This document shows, piece by piece, positions 57,713 to 64,000 of a stretch of 64,000 nt of DNA; position 1 is the stretch's first letter, and every line of letters begins with the position of its first letter. The notes under the pieces are model-generated. The model saw nothing but the letters and a program-made list of their open reading frames with translations, was not told where the DNA came from and made no database searches. The position numbers and the translations under genes are program-made. The DNA comes from Shinella zoogloeoides (GTDB lineage: Bacteria > Pseudomonadota > Alphaproteobacteria > Rhizobiales > Rhizobiaceae). Location of the stretch: contig NZ_CP093528.1 in NCBI RefSeq assembly GCF_022682305.1, forward strand, positions 2,617,501 to 2,681,500. The letters are read 5' to 3'.

Positions 57713-60690
57713 AACTGCATTTCGAGCCGAACCTCGACTATCAGCACACCGCCATCGAATCCGTCTGCGACCTGTTTCGCGGGCAGGAGATCAACCGCAC
57801 CGAGTTTACCGTCACCCGCCAAGCAGGCGGCGGCGCGCAGCAGGAGCTTGGCCTTGTCGAAAACGCGCTCGGCATCGGCAACCGCCTGACCCTGTTGGAC
57901 GATGAAATCATCTCCAACCTCAATGAGATTCAGCTTCGCAACGGCCTGCCGCCGTCAACCGGCCTCGCCTCTGGCGACTTCACCGTGGAAATGGAGACGG
58001 GCACCGGCAAAACCTATGTCTATCTGCGCACCATCTTCGAGCTGAACAAACGCTTCGGTTTCACCAAATTCGTGATCGTGGTGCCGTCCGTCGCCATCAA
58101 GGAGGGCGTCTACAAGACCCTCCAGATTACCGAGGACCATTTCAAGGGCCTCTATTCCGGCCAACCCTTCGATTATTTCCTCTACGACTCGTCGAAGCTG
58201 GGGCAGGTGCGCAATTTCGCTACCAGCCCGACCATCCAGATTATGGTCGTGACCGTGGGCGCAATCAACAAGAAGGACGTGAACAACCTCTACAAGGACA
58301 GCGAAAAAACTGGCGGCGAAGCGCCTATCGACCTGATCCGCGCCACGCGCCCCGTCATTATCGTGGACGAGCCGCAAACCGTGGACGGCGGCCTGAAAGG
58401 GCAAGGCAAACAAGCGCTCGACGCCATGAATCCGCTTTGTACATTGCGCTATTCCGCAACCCATGTTGACAAGCACCACATGGTATACCGGCTGGATGCC
58501 GTGGATGCCTATGAGCGCAAGCTGGTTAAGCAGATCGAAGTGGCCTCGCTCGAAATCGAGGGTGGGCATAACAAAGGCTATCTGCGTTTCCTTTCCGCCA
58601 GCAACAAGGGCGGTGCCGTTATCGCCAAGGTCGAGATCGACGTGCAGCGGGGTGGACAGGTTCGCCGCAAGGAAGTCACCGTGCAAGATGGTGACGACTT
58701 GGAGGATACGACGGGCCGCGCCGTCTACAAGGATTGCCGCATTGGCGAAATCCGGGTCGCGGGCAAAGATTCTCTGCTCGAAGTGAAAACCGCCGGGTCG
58801 GAATCCTTCCTCGCCGTGGGGCAAGCCATCGGCGACGTGGACGCCGACGCCGTCAGGCGGCTCATGATCCGCCGCACCATTACCGAGCATCTTGAGAAAG
58901 AACGCCGTCTTGCGCCGCTCGGCATCAAGGTGCTTAGCCTGTTTTTCATCGACGCCGTGGAGCACTACCGTTCCTACGACGAGGATGGAAACACGGTGAA
59001 AGGCAAATATGCGGCAATCTTCGAGGAAGAGTATCGCCGCGCCGCCAAGCTCCCCGAATATGCCAGCCTGTTCAGGGACGTGGACCTCGAAACCGACGCC
59101 GGAGAAGTGCACGATGGCTATTTCTCCATCGACAAGAACAAGCGATGGACCGACACCGCCGAGAATAATCAGGCCAACCGTGACAGCGCCGAACGCGCCT
59201 ATAACCTCATCATGAAGGACAAGGAGAAGTTGCTCAGCTTCGACACGAAGCTCAAGTTCATCTTCTCCCACTCCGCGCTGAAAGAGGGTTGGGACAATCC
59301 CAACGTGTTCCAGATTTGCGCGCTGCGCGAAATCGGCACCGAGCGCGAACGCCGCCAGACCATCGGGCGCGGCCTGCGCCTCAGCGTCAACCAGCAGGGC
59401 GAACGGCTGCGCGGTTTCGAGATCAACACGCTGACCGTAATCGCCACCGAGAGCTACGAAGCCTTCGCCGAAAACCTACAGAAAGAGATCGAGGCTGATA
59501 CCGGCATCCGTTTCGGCATCGTCGAGAAACACCAGTTCGCGGCTATCTCCGTCCAGCAAGAGGACGGCACCCTCGCCATGCTAGGATTTGAGGAATCCGC
59601 CGCGATCCACGAGTATCTCAAAAACGCCGACTTCATCGACGCCAAGGGCAAGGTGCAGGACAAGCTGCGCACGGCGCTGAAAGAGGGGACGCTTACGCTC
59701 CCCGATGAGCATGCCGCACACCTTCCGCAGATCAAGGAAGTCCTACGTAAAATCGCCGGTAAGCTCGACATCAAAAACGCCGACGACCGCAAAGCCGTGC
59801 GCGTGCGCAAGGAAGTCTTGCATAGCGCCGAGTTTCAGGCGCTATGGGATCGCATCAAGCACCGGACGACCTATCGCGTTCACTTCGACAACGCCAAGCT
59901 GATCGAGGATTGCACCAAGGCTATTTCCAATGCGCCGCCGATCACCAAGGCGAAGGCCGTCATCCGCAAGGCCGACCTTGCTATTGGCCAAGGCGGCGTG
60001 ATCGCTACCGAAACCTCGACTTCTGGCCCCGTGACCATCGAGGAAGGCGATATTGTTCTCCCCGACGTGCTGACCGATCTTCAGGACCGCACCCAGCTTA
60101 CGCGCCGCAGCCTTGTCACCATCCTGACCGAGAGCGGCAGGCTTGGCGATTTCAAGCGCAACCCCCAAGCTTTCATCGAACTGGCGGCGGAAACCATCAA
60201 CCGCACCAAGCGCCTCGCGCTCGTGGACGGCATCAAATACCAGCGGATCGGCGACGATCATTTCTACGCGCAGGAGCTATTCGAGCAGGAGGAGTTGACC
60301 GGCTATCTGAAGAACATGCTTCAGGATACGCAGAAATCCGTGTTCGAGCATGTCATCTACGACTCCGGCGGTGTCGAGCGCACCTTCGCCGAGCAGCTTG
60401 AAAAGAACGAGGCGGTGAAGGTTTACGCCAAGCTGCCGGGTTGGTTCAAAGTCCCCACGCCCCTCGGCACTTACAATCCCGATTGGGCGGTGCTGGTGCA
60501 GGTGGACGGCGCGGAACGCCTGTATTTCGTTGTCGAGACGAAAGGCAGTCTGTTCACCGACGACCTGCGCGACAACGAAGCCGCGAAGATCGCCTGCGGC
60601 GAAGCGCACTTCAAGGCGCTTGCCGTTGACGAGAATCCAGCCCGCTACATCAAGGCCACGAAGATCGACGACCTCATGGAGTATTGCTGA
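57709..60690 (+). CDS. type III restriction endonuclease subunit (Res)
   Basis: This 993-residue SF2 helicase-nuclease begins MKLHFEPNLDYQHTAIESVCDLF. It has Walker A VEMETGTGKTYVYLR near 94, motif II IIVDEPQTVDG near 221, RYSATHVDKHH, and motif VI RRQTIGRGLRLSVNQQG near 550. The C-terminal PD-(D/E)xK nuclease has NPDWAVLV and FVVETKGS near 923-943. With Mod it should cut unmodified DNA after ATP-driven translocation. The ATG at 57709 overlaps the GGCT stop; the frame's upstream extension is antisense-free but overlaps GGCT and is rejected. Confidence 0.95.
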   Translation: MKLHFEPNLDYQHTAIESVCDLFRGQEINRTEFTVTRQAGGGAQQELGLVENALGIGNRLTLLDDEIISNLNEIQLRNGLPPSTGLASGDFTVEMETGTGKTYVYLRTIFELNKRFGFTKFVIVVPSVAIKEGVYKTLQITEDHFKGLYSGQPFDYFLYDSSKLGQVRNFATSPTIQIMVVTVGAINKKDVNNLYKDSEKTGGEAPIDLIRATRPVIIVDEPQTVDGGLKGQGKQALDAMNPLCTLRYSATHVDKHHMVYRLDAVDAYERKLVKQIEVASLEIEGGHNKGYLRFLSASNKGGAVIAKVEIDVQRGGQVRRKEVTVQDGDDLEDTTGRAVYKDCRIGEIRVAGKDSLLEVKTAGSESFLAVGQAIGDVDADAVRRLMIRRTITEHLEKERRLAPLGIKVLSLFFIDAVEHYRSYDEDGNTVKGKYAAIFEEEYRRAAKLPEYASLFRDVDLETDAGEVHDGYFSIDKNKRWTDTAENNQANRDSAERAYNLIMKDKEKLLSFDTKLKFIFSHSALKEGWDNPNVFQICALREIGTERERRQTIGRGLRLSVNQQGERLRGFEINTLTVIATESYEAFAENLQKEIEADTGIRFGIVEKHQFAAISVQQEDGTLAMLGFEESAAIHEYLKNADFIDAKGKVQDKLRTALKEGTLTLPDEHAAHLPQIKEVLRKIAGKLDIKNADDRKAVRVRKEVLHSAEFQALWDRIKHRTTYRVHFDNAKLIEDCTKAISNAPPITKAKAVIRKADLAIGQGGVIATETSTSGPVTIEEGDIVLPDVLTDLQDRTQLTRRSLVTILTESGRLGDFKRNPQAFIELAAETINRTKRLALVDGIKYQRIGDDHFYAQELFEQEELTGYLKNMLQDTQKSVFEHVIYDSGGVERTFAEQLEKNEAVKVYAKLPGWFKVPTPLGTYNPDWAVLVQVDGAERLYFVVETKGSLFTDDLRDNEAAKIACGEAHFKALAVDENPARYIKATKIDDLMEYC

Positions 60691-60691
60691 T

Positions 60692-60868
60692 ATGGGCGAT
60701 GTGCCGCCTGACATTCTAGCTGCAATCAAGGCCGCCGCGAAAGAGGAGTGGCCCGACAACCGCGATATGCAGGAATATTGTATCGAGGAGGAACCAGAGG
60801 TTATCTGGCTATCGTCGGTTTGGACTTTGGTCGCTCTCTGCCGATGTCAGGCGTTTAGGTTAACATAG
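60692..60868 (+). CDS. small type-III-operon tail protein, probably 3'-truncated
   Basis: This 58-residue frame starts 1 bp after the res stop: MGDVPPDILAAIKAAAKEEWPDNRDMQEYCIEEE. The pattern AxxEWPxxxxMQ-Y-IE is that of a short conserved protein at the end of many restriction operons and other gene pairs. After IEEE the sequence (PEVIWLSSVWTLVALCRCQAF) no longer looks like the family, and GC content falls. The gene was probably cut at its 3' end by a recombination event at the island's right side. Confidence 0.6.
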   Translation: MGDVPPDILAAIKAAAKEEWPDNRDMQEYCIEEEPEVIWLSSVWTLVALCRCQAFRLT

Positions 60869-61191
60869 ACACGTACCCCGTCGATATTAGAAGTATATAT
60901 CAATGACATAGGAGTTCTTATCTTTGTCTGTAACGGCGCGCCATGAACTTCTTTCTGGACTGCCACAAAAGTGCGGACTAGTCACGGGCACACCACAGGT
61001 CCATCCTAACGCGAGGGCGAATACCGTCTTGCTTACACCGGGAGAAGTTCTCTCGCATGGTGCCGGGCGTGTGGTTCTCGCGCTAATCCCAGTTGGGGTA
61101 GTTGGTGACGAAGGTCAGCATCCAGCCCTGCACTGGATTGTTTGCGTGGGTTATGTAGGCACCTCGATCAATGATGCCGGGTTGCCCCGTG
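60869..61191. other. gene-free junction segment
   Basis: These 323 bases lie between the truncated operon tail and the stop of the DUF3431-like gene. The first 100 bases are AT-richer. No attachment-site copy of the tRNA end, terminator or clear inverted repeat was found. A minus-strand frame from 61083 ends in GAYITHANNPVQGWMLTFVTNYPNWD, which could be a remnant of another gene but is unassigned. Confidence 0.4.
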
Positions 61192-61971
61192 TCAAAGCGG
61201 CGGCGGCAGGAGTTTCGGCAGGACGAATTTTTCGCCAAAAAGATGAAGCCACAGACGCTCCAGGATGTAGCCGTAAACGGCGACCCCGGATACGGAGAGG
61301 TTGCGCAGGGTCTCGATGGCCTCTGCCGGAACCGCGGCGACGCGCCGGTTGCGCACGGCGAAGATGGCGCCGTAGGAGAAGACGCCCACCATATGCCGGG
61401 CGGCCTCTTCCGCCATGGCGCCGAGGCCGGCGAGGTGCAGGAAGTGGCTGGCGATGTTCGTGCCGTCCGGCAGGCCACCGTGAATGGCGCGGTAGACGTT
61501 GCCCATGCCCCAGGCCCCCTGGTCGATAAAGTCGATCGGCCCCCAGGTCAGAAGCGAGAAACGTTCGAGGCGCACGCGCGGACGGCCGAACAGACCGCGC
61601 TCGTATTCCGACAGGAGAAGCGGCGGCGGCACCTTCTTCTCCGCGATCCATTGCCACGACATGGGCTGCAGGTCGTCCCAGTTGCGCCAGGTGTGCAACA
61701 GGCCGATGAAGTCGGGGCTGTGCTCAAAGGGGGCGGCTTGCGCGTAGACGGTGAAATCGTCGTCGTCCCGCCGCTCGGTGAGCATGTGGTGCAGATAGGT
61801 TTCCGATTCCCGCCCCTCGTTTGGCCGGTCTATGATGACGGAAGCACGCCGAATGACATCGGGGGATTGGATCCGGTCACCCTTGTTGTAGATGACGACC
61901 TCGAAATCGTCCGGGATGAGCTTGATCCACTCCAGCGGTTCGGAATAACGCGCAAGCACGATACGGTTCAT
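61192..61971 (-). CDS. DUF3431-like protein
   Basis: This 259-residue soluble protein has the DUF3431-type order VVIYNKGDR, then NEGRESETYLHHMLT and DFTVYAQAAPFEHSPDFIGLL. These proteins are thought to be glycosyltransferase-like or surface-polysaccharide associated; function is not established. GGAG lies six bases before the ATG at 61971. Codon use is like the chromosome, so it may be outside the island or older cargo. Its C-terminus ends in FVLPKLLPPPL. Confidence 0.7.
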   Translation of the reverse strand: MNRIVLARYSEPLEWIKLIPDDFEVVIYNKGDRIQSPDVIRRASVIIDRPNEGRESETYLHHMLTERRDDDDFTVYAQAAPFEHSPDFIGLLHTWRNWDDLQPMSWQWIAEKKVPPPLLLSEYERGLFGRPRVRLERFSLLTWGPIDFIDQGAWGMGNVYRAIHGGLPDGTNIASHFLHLAGLGAMAEEAARHMVGVFSYGAIFAVRNRRVAAVPAEAIETLRNLSVSGVAVYGYILERLWLHLFGEKFVLPKLLPPPL

Positions 61972-62115
61972 GAAAAGCTCCGGCGATAGGAAATAGGAAG
62001 GAACGTCAGGTTCGGAATTCTCGGGCCGGACGGCAACTGCTCCAGCCTGTGCAACAAAGAACTTGCTGGTGGATCGAAGCAGGAAGCCTGCCGTTCCACC
62101 ACGAGAACGGCAGCC

Positions 62116-62553
62116 CTACCGTTCGGCATTCTTGAGACCCCGGATGAATGTCCGCAAGTCACACTCGGTCCTCGGCACACGCTTCACACTAAAAACGCTT
62201 CCGAGAACGGAGGAGCCAAAATGTGGTGAACGCAGATTTCTGGGATATCTCATGGCGAAGAGACTCCCTTCTCCGCGAATGACCGCCTCTACGAGATCTT
62301 CCGACATGGTCGTTATGGTGCAGTAGTCACATAGCGTAAGCGGCAGGGTGGCGGTCTTGCCAACCATACAGAACCGGGCGGCGACAGTTGCTGGAATAAC
62401 CTCCTCGGATTCGAAGCCGCACGGCTCGATCCCGAAGAACTGTGTGTAAAGATCAGCAATAAGCTGGAATATCTCCTTGCTGAAAAACTGCCCTTCCGTA
62501 ACCGCCCGATTGCGACCGCCTGTCGGGAATGTCCAGGCTCGTTTATGAGCCGT
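62116..62553 (-). pseudogene. 5'-truncated gene fragment beside the IS66 element
   Basis: The minus frame is open from an in-frame stop at 62554 to the TAG at 62116 (145 codons) and reads like real protein: FPTGGRNRAVTEGQFFSKEIFQLIADLYTQFFG, ESEEVIPATVAARFCMVGKTATLPLTLCDYC, EDLVEAVIRGEGSLFAMRYPRNLRSPHFGSSVL. The first possible start is internal (62367), in the middle of the coherent region. The IS66 element begins within a few dozen bases of the open end, so insertion of the IS most likely removed the 5' part. The family is not recognised. Confidence 0.6.
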
Positions 62554-62596
62554 CTATAACGACGTCGTTAGCGACGTGTTTTAGGCGAGGTCTGCG

Positions 62597-62977
62597 ATGC
62601 GCGTGGAAATTCTCGGCGATGAACGTCGCCGACGTTGGAGTGATGAGAGCAAGCTGGAGGTCGTGCTGTCGGTAGGCATCGACGGTGCGTCGGTGACGGA
62701 GGTTGCGCGCCGGCATTCGGTGACGCGGCAGCAGGTTTACACCTGGCGGCGTGAATTGCGGAAGAAAGGCTTGCTCGCGCCGCCATCGACGACGGTGTTT
62801 CTGCCGCTGGACATGCCACCTCTCGGGGGCAGCAAAGAGGCTCCGGCTTTTGATGGCATGCAGGCTTTGCCTGCGATGATGGAATTGCACTTACGCTGCG
62901 GGCGAAGCCTTCGCTTCAGTGGCGATCTTGATGTGGTTGCACTGAAGCGCCTGATCCGGGCAATCGAGGCGGCATGA
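62597..62977 (+). CDS. tnpA: IS66 accessory protein TnpA
   Basis: This 126-residue protein has an N-terminal helix-turn-helix (RRWSDESKLEVVLSVGIDGASVTEVARRHSVTRQQVYTWRREL) of the IS3/IS66 OrfA type. It is required for IS66 transposition and presumably binds element DNA or aids the transposase. Its TGA overlaps the tnpB ATG. Length is normal for the family. Confidence 0.92.
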   Translation: MRVEILGDERRRRWSDESKLEVVLSVGIDGASVTEVARRHSVTRQQVYTWRRELRKKGLLAPPSTTVFLPLDMPPLGGSKEAPAFDGMQALPAMMELHLRCGRSLRFSGDLDVVALKRLIRAIEAA

Positions 62978-63321
62978 TCGGGCCTGGGACAGGTGTTCGT
63001 GTTTATCTCGCCTGCGGTGTCACGGACATGCGCAAGGGGATCGAGGGGCTGGCAGCTCTTGCCCAGGATGTGCTGCGCCAGAAGCCGACGGGAGGCGCGG
63101 TCTTTGCGTTTCGGGGCAAGCGGGGCGACCGTTTGAAACTTTTGTATTTTGATGGCCAGGGGTTCTGCCTCTATTACAAGGTTCTGCAGAAAGGTCGGTT
63201 TCCCTGGCCGTCGGCAGCAGATGGGACAGCCCGGTTGACGTCTGCTCAACTGGCGATGCTGTGGGAAGGGATTGATTGGCGACGACCCGACTGGGGCGCT
63301 CCTCCAGCCCGTGTTGGTTGA
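62974..63321 (+). CDS. tnpB: IS66 accessory protein TnpB (Orf2 family)
   Basis: This 115-residue protein is typical of IS66 Orf2: GVRVYLACGVTDMRKGIEGLAALAQDVL, GAVFAFRGKRGDRLKLLYFDGQGFCLYYKVLQKGRFPWP and a C-terminal LTSAQLAMLWEGIDWRRP. It overlaps tnpA by 4 bp and lies 63 bp before tnpC. Its biochemical role in transposition is not known. Confidence 0.95.
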   Translation: MIGPGTGVRVYLACGVTDMRKGIEGLAALAQDVLRQKPTGGAVFAFRGKRGDRLKLLYFDGQGFCLYYKVLQKGRFPWPSAADGTARLTSAQLAMLWEGIDWRRPDWGAPPARVG

Positions 63322-63384
63322 TTTTATCCCACTGAATCTGCGTGTTTTTATGGATATTGAGCCTGACCTGTGGTAGTCAGGTTC

Positions 63385-64000
63385 ATGTCGAATGTTAGCC
63401 AAAATCTTCCCGACGATCCGGCCTTCCTGAAGGCGATGATCGCGTCGCTTGAGGCGAAGAACGCGAAGATGTCGGCGACCTTGCAGGCGCATGATCAGTT
63501 GATCCAATCCCTGCGGCTACGCATCGCCAGGCTCAAGAAACATGGCTTCGGCAAGTCATCGGAAAAGATCGAACGGGAAATCCAGCAGTTGGAACTGGCC
63601 CTGGAGGACCTGATGATTGCCGCCTCGGAAAGCAGAGCCGAGCCGCTCGCCGAGGTCAAGGAAACGGAGCTTGGGCCTCCTGAGGCAAGCAAGCCGGAAA
63701 AGACCATGCGACGCCGTCCGCGCGTGTCGGACAAGGCTGCTCGCGAGCGCAGGGAACTCGACCCCGGAACGCACTGCCCCGCTTGTGGTGGCGAATTGCG
63801 GCTTGTTGGTGAAGACGTCAGCGAAATCCTCGACATGATCGCCGCACAGATGAAGGTCATCGAGGTTGCTCGGCTGAAGAAGTCCTGCCGTTGCTGCGAG
63901 AAGATGGTGCAGTTGCCCGCGCCCAGCCGTCCGATACCGGGCAGCATGGCGGGCGCAGGACTGCTCGCCTACATCCTGGTCTCGAAGTTTGACGACCACC
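63385..64000 (+). CDS. tnpC: IS66 transposase TnpC (N-terminal part)
   Basis: The frame is open to the window end, giving the N-terminal 205 residues. It has a leucine-zipper coiled coil (SLEAKNAKMSATLQAHDQLIQSLRLRIARLKKHGFGKSSEK), a zinc-binding domain (CPACGGELRLVGEDVSEILDMI, then CRCCEKM), and the beginning of the catalytic domain (LLAYILVSKFDDH). The DDE residues lie beyond the window. The start ATG at 63385 fits the family start MSNVSQNLPDDPAFLKAMI. Confidence 0.94.
   Translation, partial: MSNVSQNLPDDPAFLKAMIASLEAKNAKMSATLQAHDQLIQSLRLRIARLKKHGFGKSSEKIEREIQQLELALEDLMIAASESRAEPLAEVKETELGPPEASKPEKTMRRRPRVSDKAARERRELDPGTHCPACGGELRLVGEDVSEILDMIAAQMKVIEVARLKKSCRCCEKMVQLPAPSRPIPGSMAGAGLLAYILVSKFDDH

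Larger units (their letters stand above)
36539..60868. mobile_element. integrative (mobilisable) element at tRNA-Arg, right end not located
   Basis: The island begins at the 3' end of the tRNA gene with a serine integrase. It carries a mobilisation module (relaxase, coupling protein, ParA-like ATPase) and restriction cargo, with no type IV secretion genes in view. The 60868 limit is the end of the last operon gene, which appears truncated. No second copy of the tRNA 3' end (GGTTCGAATCCTGTCGGGTG) was found between 60.7 and 64 kb, so the element may extend beyond the window or have lost its end. Confidence 0.65.
62541..64000 (+). mobile_element. IS66-family insertion sequence (right end outside window)
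   Basis: Gene order tnpA-tnpB-tnpC with a tnpA/tnpB ATGA overlap is diagnostic of IS66. The left terminal repeat could not be fixed; the 62541 limit is approximate. A perfect 14-bp palindrome, TAACGACGTCGTTA, lies at 62557-62570 just before tnpA. Confidence 0.85.

Noticed and set aside
50304-60690. Assignment of the operon as DISARM or BREX
   Set aside because: drmA, drmB, pglZ and brxC-type genes are absent; the presence of Mod and Res fits type III restriction better.
60924-61529. 201-codon plus-strand frame after the restriction operon
   Set aside because: Its second half is antisense to the DUF3431-like gene and is Arg/Pro-rich, as expected of a shadow.
62335-62357. GTAAGCGGCAGGGTGG as a possible IS66 left end
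   Set aside because: It resembles the start of some IS66 ends but is inside the coherent gene fragment and 240 bp from tnpA, too far for the usual layout.
60700-64000. Right attachment site repeating the tRNA-Arg 3' end
   Set aside because: No match to GGTTCGAATCCTGTCGGGTG or its complement was seen in this stretch.

Overview
The window looks like a chromosome or chromid segment of a Rhizobiaceae member (Rhizobium, Agrobacterium, Shinella or Ensifer group). The evidence is high GC with strongly GC-ending codons, a gbpR / chvE-gguABC sugar-sensing and uptake locus, an exact GGAA-N6-TTCC IolR-type operator before an inositol dehydrogenase gene, a second sugar ABC system (xylFHG) with a ROK regulator, a host-attachment family protein and a Rhizobiales-type short interspersed repeat. 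The genus cannot be fixed from the sequence alone.

Backbone, 1-36.5 kb: an ECF sigma factor with its YCII/DGPF partner; a YkgJ-like cysteine-cluster protein; glycerol kinase; 3-hydroxybutyrate dehydrogenase; a DUF1127 microprotein divergent from a GcvA-type LysR regulator; a purine-ureide operon (puuE-uraD and allA); a PRC-barrel protein; an FAD oxidoreductase whose start codon overlaps that of mnmD on the opposite strand (a possible split MnmC); a large hybrid histidine kinase; a host-attachment protein; an RhlE-like RNA helicase; a DMT exporter; the ATP-grasp / alpha-E / transglutaminase triad; and a secreted glycine-rich repeat protein. Then come chvE-gguA-gguB-gguC-aldehyde dehydrogenase (sugar import plus the last two steps of non-phosphorylative L-arabinose breakdown), gbpR, a small J-domain-like gene, iolG, and a ROK regulator divergent from xylFHG.

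Accessory region, 36.5 kb to about 61 kb: an island inserted at the 3' end of a tRNA-Arg(CCG) gene. A large serine recombinase takes its last nine codons and its stop from the tRNA. Next comes a mobilisation module (MobF relaxase, coupling protein, ParA-like ATPase, small membrane protein, C5-cytosine methylase, two conserved unknowns) with no type IV secretion apparatus in view. Three start codons in this module carry the same upstream motif, AAACC-N3-GGGGCGACT. The cargo is an eight-gene operon at 50.1-60.9 kb: orphan Phd-type antitoxin, SNF2 helicase with a decayed phospholipase-D-like N-terminus, DUF4391 protein, intact PLD-like protein, type III N6-adenine methylase (Mod), gamma-glutamylcyclotransferase-like protein, type III restriction subunit (Res) and a truncated small protein. 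Adjacent genes overlap or lie 1 nt apart. I read it as an extended type III restriction / anti-phage system that matches no named system I can assign. The PLD gene and the first two thirds of mod have visibly different base composition, which suggests a swapped cassette.

Right end, 61-64 kb: a DUF3431-like gene, a 5'-truncated gene fragment, and an IS66-family element (tnpA, tnpB, partial tnpC) running off the window. The right attachment site of the island was not found.
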